DNA from: Terriglobus roseus | GTDB lineage: Bacteria; Acidobacteriota; Terriglobia; Terriglobales; Acidobacteriaceae | Direction: 5' to 3' | DNA length: 64,000 nucleotides | Assembly: GCF_900102185.1 (NCBI RefSeq) | Contig: NZ_LT629690.1 | Location: forward strand, 2,914,001 to 2,978,000 | Shown here: piece after piece, positions 16,584 to 25,307 of the stretch | How positions within the stretch are numbered: the first letter of the stretch is position 1 | Layout of the letters: each line of letters starts with the position of its first letter | The notes under the pieces: generated by a model | The model's input: only the letters and a program-made list of their open reading frames with translations | What the model was told of the DNA's origin: nothing | Database searches by the model: none | Translations under genes and position numbers: made by a program

Positions 16584-17716
16584 CTCAGCTTGAGCGTCGT
16601 AAGTGCGAACAGCGCGAAGATGAGCGCCATGATCCAGAAGCGGGTGATGACTTTGCTTTCGCTCCATCCGCTGAGTTCAAAGTGGTGATGCAGTGGTGCC
16701 ATTTTGAAGATGCGCTTGCCGCCACGCAGTTTGTAACTGCCGACCTGCAGCATGACGCTGACTGCTTCGAGGATGAAGACACCACCGATGAACGGCAGCA
16801 GCAACTCCTGCTTGATGAGTACAGCAACGGTGGAGATGGCACCGCCGAGTGCGAGCGAACCGACGTCGCCCATGAAGACTTCTGCTGGATGTGCGTTGTA
16901 CCAGAGGAAGCCGATGGAAGCGCCAACCATGGCGCCGCAGAAGATGGTGAGTTCACCCGCGAGCGGCATGCGCTGCAGTTCGAGGTAGTCGCTGAAGACC
17001 ATGTGACCACTGACGTAGGTCAATACCGTGAGCGCTGCAGCAGCAATGATGGTGCAGCCAATGGCGAGGCCGTCCAGACCGTCGGTGAGATTGACCGCGT
17101 TCGAACTGAAGGTAATGACCAGCATCACGAACGCAACAAAGAACACGAAGCTAAACCAGTACAAACCGTGGATATGCTGAATGCTGCCGATGATGAGGTC
17201 TGGCCGGAAGTGCTTGAGGAAGGGCACGACCAGGCGCGTGGAGTACAGGCCGCGCGTTTGCAGAAAGACAAGCGATGCAGCAACGCCAAAGCTTGCGATG
17301 AATTGCAGAAGCAGTTTCTGACGACTGGTGAGTCCGAGATTTCGCTTGTGGACGACCTTGATGTAATCGTCGGCAAAGCCAATGGCGCCGAAGGCCGTGG
17401 TGGAAAGAATTGTTATCCAAACTAACGGGTTGGAGAGGTCGCTCCAGAGAAGCGTGGGCACAAGGATGGAGATGCAGATGAGCACGCCGCCCATGGTGGG
17501 TGTGCCAGTCTTCTTCTTATGGCTCTCCGGGCCTTCGTCGCGGATGTATTGACCGATCTGAAATTCGCGCAAGCGCCGGATTACAAACGGGCCGATGAGC
17601 ATGCCGATGGCAAGCGCTGTGAGGCTGGCGAAAACACAGCGGAAGGTGAGGTAGCGGAAGATGCGGAAGACCCTGAAAATAGGGTACATCTTCTGATAAA
17701 GCAGCCAGTAGAGCAA
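16580..17716 (-). CDS. mraY: Phospho-MurNAc-pentapeptide transferase MraY
   Basis: A 378-residue integral membrane enzyme that transfers phospho-MurNAc-pentapeptide to undecaprenyl phosphate to give lipid I. Ten helices are predicted. Hallmarks: DEGPESHKKKTGTPTMGG, the aspartate pair in GFADDYIKV, NAVNLTDGLDGLAIG, MGDVGSLALGG and MAPLHHHFE. The start is TTG 17716, with GGAGGGG four to ten bases upstream; the N-terminus (YWLLYQKM then YLTFR) aligns with the usual family start. Its stop overlaps the start of the 74-residue membrane protein. Confidence 0.97.
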   Translation of the reverse strand: MLYWLLYQKMYPIFRVFRIFRYLTFRCVFASLTALAIGMLIGPFVIRRLREFQIGQYIRDEGPESHKKKTGTPTMGGVLICISILVPTLLWSDLSNPLVWITILSTTAFGAIGFADDYIKVVHKRNLGLTSRQKLLLQFIASFGVAASLVFLQTRGLYSTRLVVPFLKHFRPDLIIGSIQHIHGLYWFSFVFFVAFVMLVITFSSNAVNLTDGLDGLAIGCTIIAAAALTVLTYVSGHMVFSDYLELQRMPLAGELTIFCGAMVGASIGFLWYNAHPAEVFMGDVGSLALGGAISTVAVLIKQELLLPFIGGVFILEAVSVMLQVGSYKLRGGKRIFKMAPLHHHFELSGWSESKVITRFWIMALIFALFALTTLKLR

Positions 17717-17812
17717 CGTTCCCCTCCGATGGGTGTGCGCGAAAAGTACGCCTTCAGCTTACGCGTGGATGGCCTGCGGAAACATGCTGGTGTTCCACAG
17801 CAGTTACAAAAA

Positions 17813-19201
17813 TTAATGCCCGGTTGTCTGGATGCCGAGGGCTGTCAGTGCGCGTTCCAGCTGGACGCCTCGCGATGCCTTCAACAAAACCGCGTCGCCT
17901 TCGCGAAGATTTTCCAGCATCCACTGGCCCGCTCTTTCCGGCGTGTCAACAAAGAGCGCGATATCGCCTGCGCCACGAACAAGTTCCGCTCCGTGGCCGC
18001 GAACACCGATGACCACATCCACACCGCGTGTCTTCATGTATTCACCGGATTGTGCATGCAGGGTTCCTGCTTCGGGGCCAAGTTCCAACATCTCTCCTGC
18101 GATGACGATGTGGCGGGTGGCGTCGATGGCCATGAGTGCATCGACCATAGCGTTGAGTGCACGTGGGTTGCTGTTGTAAGAGTCATTGATGATGCGCACG
18201 CCACGGAAGAGAATCTGTTCGCCACGCTTGTCAGCGGGATGCAGTTGCTGCATCGCAGTGATGCATTCACTAAGCTGCATGCCGCTTTCCAGGCCAACCG
18301 ATATACCTGCGAGAGCGTTGTAGACGTTGTGCTCGCCGAGCAGCGCAATGTGTGCGGGTTGGGATTCTTTGCCTGCCTGTACGGTGAAGCTCATACCGTT
18401 GGCACCTTCGCTTCGCATGCTGATGGCGCGTACGTTTGCGGATGCGGTTTGCAGTCCGAAGTAGCGCGCGTAACCATCGCGGTCACGACCGAAGGTGGAG
18501 ACGTATGGATCGTCTGCGTTCAGAAATGCGATGCCGTCTTTTGGAAGTGACTGCACAAGCTCGTACTTTGCGTTTGCGATACCAGCGATGCCGTCTGCGA
18601 AATGCTCCAGATGAACAGGTGCGACGTTGCTGACGACGGCCCAGTTCGGTTCCGCAATCTTTGCCAACGCAGCGATTTCACCCGCGTGATTCATGCCCAT
18701 TTCAATCACGGCGACTTCGTGTTCCGGTTCAAGCTTCAGTAGTTGCAGCGGTACACCGAAGCCGTTATTCAGATTCCCCGCGGATTTGAGCACGCGGAAC
18801 CTTGCGGACAGCACGGCGGCCACGCATTCCTTGGTAGTGGTCTTGCCTGCCGATCCGGTGATGCCGATGACTCGCTTTCCCCAATGGCGACGTACCGCGC
18901 GTGCTAGTCCTTGCAGCGCTTTCAATACGCAGTCTTCGCTCTCAGGGACACGTAACAGCTTGGTATTGTCGACTTCGGATGGGATAACCCAACGCGTGCT
19001 AACTACCGCAGCTGCGGCACCGTTTTTCAATGCGGTAGCGACGAAGTCGTGTCCGTCGAAGCGTTCGCCTTGCACAGCGAAGAAGAGTTCTCCAGCGCCC
19101 ACGGTGCGGGAGTCGATGGAGTATCCGTAGACCTGTGTTCGCAGATCGAAGTCGCCTTCTGCGTGAATCCAGTCGGCCACCTGGCCCAGTGTCAATGTCA
19201 T
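17813..19201 (-). CDS. murF: UDP-MurNAc-tripeptide--D-Ala-D-Ala ligase MurF
   Basis: A 462-residue cytoplasmic Mur ligase that attaches D-Ala-D-Ala to the UDP-MurNAc tripeptide. Seen: N-terminal substrate-binding segment SIDSRTVGAGELFFAVQGER, ATP loop GITGSAGKTTTKE, NVAPVHLEHF, and the C-domain NDSYNSNPRALNAMVDAL. Its ATG overlaps the murE stop codon by four bases (ATGA), so the two ligases are coupled. A 96-base gap separates it from mraY. Confidence 0.96.
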   Translation of the reverse strand: MTLTLGQVADWIHAEGDFDLRTQVYGYSIDSRTVGAGELFFAVQGERFDGHDFVATALKNGAAAAVVSTRWVIPSEVDNTKLLRVPESEDCVLKALQGLARAVRRHWGKRVIGITGSAGKTTTKECVAAVLSARFRVLKSAGNLNNGFGVPLQLLKLEPEHEVAVIEMGMNHAGEIAALAKIAEPNWAVVSNVAPVHLEHFADGIAGIANAKYELVQSLPKDGIAFLNADDPYVSTFGRDRDGYARYFGLQTASANVRAISMRSEGANGMSFTVQAGKESQPAHIALLGEHNVYNALAGISVGLESGMQLSECITAMQQLHPADKRGEQILFRGVRIINDSYNSNPRALNAMVDALMAIDATRHIVIAGEMLELGPEAGTLHAQSGEYMKTRGVDVVIGVRGHGAELVRGAGDIALFVDTPERAGQWMLENLREGDAVLLKASRGVQLERALTALGIQTTGH

Positions 19202-20694
19202 GCTTGTGCTTCCCTTTTGCGCAGTGCGGCGGCGGCCACGGCAACATCATCAAAGGGCAGTGACACTCCCTTTGCGGTCTGCGTTTTTTCGTGGCCTTTG
19301 CCTGCGATCAGTACGATGTCGCCCGGCTGCGCTTCGTTAACTGCTAGTGTGATGGCTTCTGCGCGGTCGAGTACTATACGGACATTTTTGTTACCGCTTG
19401 CTTCGACTCCCGCGAGAGCTTCGTGCGCTATGACGGCCGGATCTTCGCTGCGTGGATTGTCGCTGGTGATGATGACGACATCGCTTCCCTCACCTGCCGC
19501 ACGGCCCATCTTTGGACGCTTGGTTCTATCTCGATCACCACCGCATCCGAAGAGAGTAATCACGCGCGCGTTGCCTGCGAGTTCACGCGCCAGCGTGATG
19601 AGGTTGCGTAACGCATCGTCAGTGTGTGCGTAATCGACGACGACGCTGAAGCCGAGTGTGTTGGCTACTGTTTCAAAGCGGCCGGGAACGGGTTTCAACG
19701 TGGCAGCGAATTCAATCGCATCTTCGAGTTTGACGCCTCGTCCTACGGCTGCGGCTATGGCGGCAAGGAGGTTGTAGACATTGACGCGACCGGTGAGTTG
19801 CGAAACGACTTCTGCACTACCGAAAGGTGTGGAAAGCGCGAAGCTGGTTTCACCTGCGCGAAGCACTACACCTGTTGCCTGAAAATCTGCCGCTGCATCG
19901 ATACCGTACGTCCATACAGTTTCGCTCTTTGACGCGGCTTGCTGCATCGTAGCGGCGTAAGAATCGTCGGCGTTGACGACAGCAATGCGTGGTGCGGGTG
20001 CGCCGACTCCCTGAAATAGCCGAGCCTTCGCTTGCGCATAGGCGTCCATGGTGCCGTGGAAGTCGAGGTGATCCTGTGTGAGGTTCGTGAAGATGGCCAC
20101 GTCAACGGGAATGCCAAAGACTCGTTCCTGCGCGAGTGCGTGGGAACTCATCTCCATTACGGCTTCTGTTGCGCCTGCAGTTACGGCGTCTGCAAAGATG
20201 GCGAGCACGTCGCGACTCTCGGGTGTGGTGTGGGGGCTGGGACGGACTTCATCGACAACATGCGTTTCGATGGTGCCAAGCAATGCGGAGTTTCTTCCAG
20301 CGCTGCGCAGCAGCCCTTCGACCAGAAATGCAGTGGTTGTCTTGCCGTTGGTTCCCGTGATGCCGGTGAGTTTGAGCGTACGCTCGGGGTGCTGATAGAA
20401 GTTGGCGCTGACAATGGCGAGCGCCTGACGGCCATGTTCGATCAGTGCTGCTGGCACATGACGCGCGTCAGCGAAGGCAAAGCTCTCGCGTGAGTCCGTG
20501 ACGACGGCAGATGCGCCTGCGTCCAAGGCGGCACGCACGTAGCGATTGCCGTCTGTGGATTCGCCACGCATGGCGACAAAGAGAGTGCCGGGGCGAACTT
20601 CACGCGAGTCATACGTAACTGCGTGGATGTCCGCATGTTCCGTGTCGCCGAGAGTAAGCGTTGGGAGTCCGTAAATGACTTCAGACCATTGCAT
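19198..20694 (-). CDS. murE: UDP-MurNAc-L-Ala-D-Glu--2,6-diaminopimelate ligase MurE
   Basis: A 498-residue cytoplasmic Mur ligase adding the third residue of the stem peptide. Seen: TYDSREVRPGTLFVAMRGE, ATP loop GITGTNGKTTTAF, and the specificity motif DNPRSEDP. DNPR is characteristic of enzymes that use meso-diaminopimelate, so the peptidoglycan is inferred to be of the mDAP type. ATG 20694 fits the family. It is 12 bases downstream of the small TSUP gene and overlaps murF. Confidence 0.96.
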   Translation of the reverse strand: MQWSEVIYGLPTLTLGDTEHADIHAVTYDSREVRPGTLFVAMRGESTDGNRYVRAALDAGASAVVTDSRESFAFADARHVPAALIEHGRQALAIVSANFYQHPERTLKLTGITGTNGKTTTAFLVEGLLRSAGRNSALLGTIETHVVDEVRPSPHTTPESRDVLAIFADAVTAGATEAVMEMSSHALAQERVFGIPVDVAIFTNLTQDHLDFHGTMDAYAQAKARLFQGVGAPAPRIAVVNADDSYAATMQQAASKSETVWTYGIDAAADFQATGVVLRAGETSFALSTPFGSAEVVSQLTGRVNVYNLLAAIAAAVGRGVKLEDAIEFAATLKPVPGRFETVANTLGFSVVVDYAHTDDALRNLITLARELAGNARVITLFGCGGDRDRTKRPKMGRAAGEGSDVVIITSDNPRSEDPAVIAHEALAGVEASGNKNVRIVLDRAEAITLAVNEAQPGDIVLIAGKGHEKTQTAKGVSLPFDDVAVAAAALRKREAQA

Positions 20695-20706
20695 GCTGGG
20701 CCGATT

Positions 20707-21072
20707 TTACCGCTGAAAGAACATGCGGATGGCGACCGCGGCGAGTGCGACCGCAAAGCAACGGCGCAGTGCAAACGTGGACATAGTCTGTGCGATCTGG
20801 CCGCCGAAGTATCCGCCGATGCCAATACCGGCAGCGATGAGTAAACCGAATCGCCAATCCACATTTCCCGCGCGAGCATAGGGCAGCAGCGGAGCAATCC
20901 AGATGGGCAATGCTGCAATGAACAGCGATGTTCCTTGTGCGCGGACCTGTGTCAGTCCGAAGAGATAGACGAGCACTGGAATGGTGATGGCGCCACTGGT
21001 GCCCAGCGTGCCAACGAGAATGCCCATGCCTGCTCCACCGAGAACGATGAGCGACCAGTGCGCTGTACTCAT
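20707..21072 (-). CDS. Half-length TSUP (TauE/SafE) membrane protein
   Basis: A 121-residue protein with about four helices and the glycine-rich GILVGTLGTSGAITIPVLVYLFG signature region of TauE/SafE/TSUP permeases, followed by GIGIGGYFGGQIA, the second typical loop. Usual TSUP proteins are about 250 residues with two such halves; this is a single half and may work as a dimer. Its ATG overlaps the ftsI stop codon (ATGA), so it is translationally coupled within the dcw operon. Function here is unknown. Confidence 0.75.
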   Translation of the reverse strand: MSTAHWSLIVLGGAGMGILVGTLGTSGAITIPVLVYLFGLTQVRAQGTSLFIAALPIWIAPLLPYARAGNVDWRFGLLIAAGIGIGGYFGGQIAQTMSTFALRRCFAVALAAVAIRMFFQR

Positions 21073-23387
21073 CGAGTGAACCGCACCACAACTTCTGTGC
21101 CGATGGGCACCATGGTGCCTGCGGCGGGAACCTGTTCACGCGCGAGGCCGCTGCCGACAGGTTGCACACGCAAGCCTGCAGCAGATGCCTTCTGAATCAC
21201 AGTGCGGAGGCCGCCATCCAGCACAGGCACTGCAACCTTTGCACTGGCATCCACTACGACTGCGCCATCTGGGCGCGAGGCGCTTTGCGGTTGCGGGGCG
21301 GCCTTTGGCAAAGGCTTGTTGTCCGCTTCGTCAGTCATGAGAGACGAGCCGCCGTGTTCGCGGAAGGCCTTCATGATCTTGTCAGGCAGTGCAGCGAAGA
21401 CGCCTTTCTTCTCTGACGTGGAGGCTTGCATCGGTGCTGCTTTCGCCGTCGCCGTCGCAACTGCTGCATCATTCTTCTGCTTTAGCGGATCATCGGCGGG
21501 CAGAGTATTCAGCTCTTCGTACAGCGCATTCAGATCGCCAGGATCTTCGTTCGGGGTTTCCGTCGACGCGAGTTCCATCTTCGGTGCAGATGCGTCTTTC
21601 TTCGCGGGCTTCAGCGGCTGATCGTGCGGAACACCGAGGTATTCCAGCACCTGCTGCGCTACTTCTGCGAACACAGGAGCGCTGGTGGTACCACCGTAAC
21701 GCGTGCCTACCTGTGGGTCGTCAATGACTACCGCGACTGAGATGGCAGGGTTGTTTACAGGCGCAAAACCAGCAAAGCTAGCGACGGTTCTGGAATGCGA
21801 ATAGGTGTGTGTAACTGGATCAATCTTCTGTGCGGTACCGGTCTTGCCGCCGGCGCTGTATCCGTTCAGAGCAGCTTCTGAGCCGGTGCCTTCCGTGATG
21901 GTGCCGTGCATCATCATCCGCATCTTTGCCGCAGTGAGCTCCGTCACGACACGGTGTGCACCATCCGGCATCTTCTCTGGAATAGCGCTGGAAGGATGAT
22001 ATGCGGCGGGTTGAAGCTGGCCGTCGCCTTTGGCGTGTTCTGTTTCATTCAGCAGGATGTGCGGCGGAAGGTAGGTTCCACCATTGGCGATGGACGAGAC
22101 CATCGTCACAAGCTGAATGGGGGTCACAGCGACTTCATGGCCGATGGCGATGGAGAGGATGCTGGTGGCTTCCCACTTACGAGGAGCGCGGAGAAGTCCA
22201 CGCGTTTCGCTCGGTAGTTCTACACCGCTACGATCACCGAAGCCGAAGCCGCGAATATAGTCATAGAACTTTTGATTGCCGAGCTTCAGCGCCATCTTTG
22301 CGGCACCTACGTCGCTTGAATGCTCTAGCGCAAACTGGACCGTGACGCGGCCGAAGTGGTCTGACTTATCATCGTGCAGCGTACGTCCGAACATGGTCAT
22401 CGCGCCGCCTTGGCAATCGACGATATCTGTGGGCTGTACACCTGCTCCGTCCAATGCAGCGGCATAGGTTACGAGCTTGAAGGTGGAGCCCGGTTCGTAG
22501 ACGTCGCTTACAGCGAGGTTCTTGAGGATCGCTGGATCCTGGTGCTTCAGATCGTTCGGGTTGTAACGCGGCGAGATAGCAAGTGCTAGAATCTGGCCGG
22601 TGTGTGGATCCTGCACCACGACGGTGCCGTGGGCGGCCTTCATCTTTTCCATCTGCGCATCCAGCGCGCGTTCGGCGATGTACTGGATGTTGGTGTCGAT
22701 GGAGAGCACAAGGTTCTGACCGGGCAGAGGCTCACGCTCGTCGCTGGTCAGTGCGTGGCGCTTCGCGTCGACCGCGGTGAGTACGTGGCCGGGTGTGCCG
22801 TGCAGATCATCCTCGAACTCACGCTCCATGCCGCCGAGACCGATGTCGTCAATGCCTACGTAACCCAATGTCTGCGCGGCTAGATCGGTGTTGGGATAGA
22901 AGCGCTTGAATTCCTTCTGGAAATAGACGCCCTTCAGGTTGAGTTCGCGAATGCGCTGCTCCTGCTCCGGCGAGAGCTTACGCGCTATCCACGCAAAGTT
23001 ACGTGAGGCATTGAGCCGCGCGAGGATCGCAGGCCGCGATGTAAACGTATCCGTCGGATCGACATGAACGATTCCGGAGACCAGTTCCGCGACGTTCGCA
23101 CGATTATCACCGAGTTCGCTCGGCACCGCATATACCGACTGTGCGAGAACAGTCACAGCAAGTTCGCGGAGATTACGGTCGTAAAGAACGCCACGGCGCG
23201 GAGCTACTTCAAAGGTGCGCTGCTGTTGTTTGGCGGCACGCTCTGTCCAGTCGTGATGACGGATGACCTGCAACCACACCAGACGTAATCCGATTACACC
23301 TGTCCAAGCCATGAAAAAAATCGCCATCCAGACGAACCGGATGCGACGGATGGGAGCGGTCAATGGCTGGCGTGAGGAGGAATTCAT
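21069..23387 (-). CDS. ftsI: Septal transpeptidase FtsI (PBP3-like) with PASTA domain
   Basis: A 772-residue class B penicillin-binding protein that crosslinks septal peptidoglycan in the periplasm, anchored by one N-terminal helix (VWMAIFFMAWTGVIGLRLVW). The dimerisation domain (about 60-240) is followed by the transpeptidase domain with GSTFKLV (active serine near residue 298), a second motif SSD near 355 where many homologues have SxN, and GKTGTAQ near 514. A long Ala/Lys-rich linker (about 600-705) leads to one C-terminal PASTA domain. ATG 23387 has GGAAG upstream; an in-frame start at 23444 would add 19 residues. It lies between ftsL and the TSUP gene. Confidence 0.93.
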   Translation of the reverse strand: MNSSSRQPLTAPIRRIRFVWMAIFFMAWTGVIGLRLVWLQVIRHHDWTERAAKQQQRTFEVAPRRGVLYDRNLRELAVTVLAQSVYAVPSELGDNRANVAELVSGIVHVDPTDTFTSRPAILARLNASRNFAWIARKLSPEQEQRIRELNLKGVYFQKEFKRFYPNTDLAAQTLGYVGIDDIGLGGMEREFEDDLHGTPGHVLTAVDAKRHALTSDEREPLPGQNLVLSIDTNIQYIAERALDAQMEKMKAAHGTVVVQDPHTGQILALAISPRYNPNDLKHQDPAILKNLAVSDVYEPGSTFKLVTYAAALDGAGVQPTDIVDCQGGAMTMFGRTLHDDKSDHFGRVTVQFALEHSSDVGAAKMALKLGNQKFYDYIRGFGFGDRSGVELPSETRGLLRAPRKWEATSILSIAIGHEVAVTPIQLVTMVSSIANGGTYLPPHILLNETEHAKGDGQLQPAAYHPSSAIPEKMPDGAHRVVTELTAAKMRMMMHGTITEGTGSEAALNGYSAGGKTGTAQKIDPVTHTYSHSRTVASFAGFAPVNNPAISVAVVIDDPQVGTRYGGTTSAPVFAEVAQQVLEYLGVPHDQPLKPAKKDASAPKMELASTETPNEDPGDLNALYEELNTLPADDPLKQKNDAAVATATAKAAPMQASTSEKKGVFAALPDKIMKAFREHGGSSLMTDEADNKPLPKAAPQPQSASRPDGAVVVDASAKVAVPVLDGGLRTVIQKASAAGLRVQPVGSGLAREQVPAAGTMVPIGTEVVVRFTR

Positions 23388-23484
23388 CGTTGCTTCCGGC
23401 CTTGGTGGTTCAGGGGAGTAAGTTGCAATAACTACTCCCCTCAACTATGTCAGCGAAAGCCCTGAATCCGTGCGGCTTTCTTAG

Positions 23485-24000
23485 TTACTGGAGAATCGCG
23501 GGAGATACCTGCGCTTCTGCAAGTACCGGCGCGTTGTTTGAGAACGAACCATCCGGACGAATGACCTGACCTGGCTGCGGAGTATCCAGACCAAGTTGAC
23601 GCGCGATGCGGTCAATGCGATCCGGATCCGAAAGCTGTGCTTCGGTGAGGTGAAGCTGGCGGTTCTCTTCGCGGAGCTTTTCTACCTGGACCTTCTTCGC
23701 TTCGATGTTGTAACCCACTTCAATGGACGAGAAGTGCTGCCACACATACGTCATGACCAGCAGAAACAATACGCTCATGGCGACGGTGAACGAGCGCATT
23801 TCCTTACGACGCTCTGGGTCATCCGCCTTCACAATGCGGCTGTTATCCAGATGCTTGGTGAAGAAGATTTCAGGCGTGGGACCGCGACGCGCGCGGCGCT
23901 GCTGTTCGAAGACCGAGCGATTGTGGTCGCGAAACGACTCGGCGCGTTCGCGCTGTGCGCGGCCTGCAACCATTCCCGGTGCTGTCATCGTTCCTTCCAT
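23485..24000 (-). CDS. ftsL: FtsL-like cell division protein
   Basis: A single-pass inner-membrane protein in the ftsL position between rsmH and ftsI. An N-terminal charged cytoplasmic region of about 70 residues precedes one helix (FTVAMSVLFLLVMTYVW), then a coiled coil (VEKLREENRQLHLTEAQL) and the DPDRIDRIARQLGL segment typical of FtsL/DivIC. It would join FtsB and FtsQ to recruit and activate FtsW-FtsI. I chose ATG 24000 because GGAGAGG lies six bases upstream; GTG 24060 and ATG 24015 are in-frame alternatives with poorer ribosome sites. Sequence is poorly conserved in this family, so position supports the name. Confidence 0.8.
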   Translation of the reverse strand: MEGTMTAPGMVAGRAQRERAESFRDHNRSVFEQQRRARRGPTPEIFFTKHLDNSRIVKADDPERRKEMRSFTVAMSVLFLLVMTYVWQHFSSIEVGYNIEAKKVQVEKLREENRQLHLTEAQLSDPDRIDRIARQLGLDTPQPGQVIRPDGSFSNNAPVLAEAQVSPAILQ

Positions 24001-24163
24001 CGCTGCCCTCTCCATCTCCGGATTCCCTAAGTCAGGGAAGGAATCCAGCTTGATTCCCACTTACTTATCTCTGGACGAAGACCGCTTCCTTCCGCTATGG
24101 AGGGCGTCTTATTACCAGAGCTGATTCGGTAACTTGTACTTACCGGATCGGTGTTGTATCGCG

Positions 24164-24222
24164 CACTCTTTCGTCCTTGTCCCCTGAGCGAAATCTGCTC
24201 TAACGACAGGGGCGGAAGAGTG
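24164..24222. repeat. Nested inverted repeat between rsmH and ftsL
   Basis: Outer arms CACTCTT (24164-24170) and AAGAGTG (24216-24222) enclose inner arms CCCCTG (24181-24186) and CAGGGG (24207-24212). The structure lies in the roughly 300-base gap upstream of ftsL. It could be a transcript hairpin or a protein-binding site; no U-run follows on the transcribed strand. Confidence 0.45.
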
Positions 24223-24254
24223 TTACTTACTTCCTAAGTGGATTTCCGATGGAG

Positions 24255-24284
24255 TTATTCACATTGTCCACAGGTTTATCCACA
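24255..24284 (+). promoter_or_regulatory. Cluster of three DnaA-box-like 9-mers upstream of ftsL
   Basis: TTATTCACA (24255-24263), TTGTCCACA (24264-24272) and TTATCCACA (24276-24284) lie head to tail on the same strand. The first and third match TTATNCACA exactly and the second differs at one base. The array begins 16 bases past the rsmH stop codon and about 255 bases upstream of the chosen ftsL start, in non-coding sequence. DnaA-responsive control of the downstream division genes is inferred; the surroundings are not AT-rich enough to suggest an origin. Confidence 0.6.
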
Positions 24285-24299
24285 TTTTCCTCAAACCAC

Positions 24300-25268
24300 T
24301 TATCTGCTAGGACGATATCCCCGACTACTTCCACCTTGCGGAGGTATCTTCCTTGTAACTTCTGAACGCTCAGGCTTGACTCGTTCAGCAACTCGTAACT
24401 TCGCACTGCGCGACCTTGGATTGCGTCGCTCTTCTTCTTCACTCGCAACCACAGGCTTACGAGTGATTACGTTCCAAATACCCTGCTGCGCACCTTCACG
24501 CAGCGCATCTTTTGCAATGCGATCTTCCAGCGAATGAAAGCTGATGACCGCGAGTCTTCCACCGAACTTAAGAAGAGATGGCGCGCTTTCGAGCAGCGAC
24601 CGGATCTCTCCGAGTTCGTCATTCACGCGAATCCGGATAGCTTGAAAGGTTCTTGTCGCAGGATGAATCTTGTCGGATTTCATTGCTGGGGCAGCGGCAG
24701 ATATTACTTTGGCTAATTCCGCCGTAGTAAGTATCGGCCGCGCCCTCACAATGGCTCTGGCGATTCTCCGCGACCTCCTTTCCTCTCCGAATTCGTAAAT
24801 CAGATTGGCGAGTTCTTCTTCGTCCGCCTGATTTACCACTTGCCCGGCAGTTTCACCGCTGCGCGTATCCATACGCATATCCAGCGGTGCGTCCTGCCGA
24901 AAACTGAATCCTCTGTGCGCCTGATCAAGCTGAAGGCTGCTTACGCCGAAGTCTGCAAGCAAACCATCGAGCGATGCACGCTCAATCTCTTCCGCTGCCG
25001 ATGAGAATGCCCGCGGGATCAACCGCAGCTGCGGCATCTCCGGTCCAAGCTCCTCACGCAACGCTTCAAGATTGGCTTTCGCAATCTCCATGGCCTGCGG
25101 GTCGCGATCGAATGCGATCAGCGTTCCCTGCGGCCCCAGCCTGCGCGCAATCGCGCTGGAGTGGCCCGCCAGGCCCAGCGTGGCATCCGCATACGTTCCA
25201 CCGCGGCGCACATTGAGAAGGTCTAAAACTTCTTCGAAAAGAACCGGCACATGTTGCGGATCGCTCAT
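24300..25268 (-). CDS. rsmH: 16S rRNA (cytosine1402-N4)-methyltransferase RsmH
   Basis: A 322-residue cytoplasmic SAM-dependent methyltransferase (formerly MraW) that modifies C1402 in the decoding centre of 16S rRNA. Seen: HVPVLFEEVLDLL at the start, the SAM loop DATLGLAGHSSAI, LADFGVSSLQLDQ and RGFSFRQDAPLDMRM, and late VISFHSLEDRIAK. ATG 25268 has GGAG at suitable spacing; an in-frame alternative at 25292 adds eight residues. It follows mraZ by 39 bases, the canonical dcw opening. Confidence 0.96.
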   Translation of the reverse strand: MSDPQHVPVLFEEVLDLLNVRRGGTYADATLGLAGHSSAIARRLGPQGTLIAFDRDPQAMEIAKANLEALREELGPEMPQLRLIPRAFSSAAEEIERASLDGLLADFGVSSLQLDQAHRGFSFRQDAPLDMRMDTRSGETAGQVVNQADEEELANLIYEFGEERRSRRIARAIVRARPILTTAELAKVISAAAPAMKSDKIHPATRTFQAIRIRVNDELGEIRSLLESAPSLLKFGGRLAVISFHSLEDRIAKDALREGAQQGIWNVITRKPVVASEEEERRNPRSRSAKLRVAERVKPERSEVTRKIPPQGGSSRGYRPSR

Positions 25269-25307
25269 TTCTCCGCCTCCATGCGCGCCCACTCGGGGCG
25301 AAAACTT

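Noticed and set aside
24240-24300. Chromosomal origin of replication at the DnaA-box cluster
   Set aside because: Only three boxes, no AT-rich unwinding element and no dnaA, dnaN, rpmH or gidA nearby; a regulatory site is the simpler reading.
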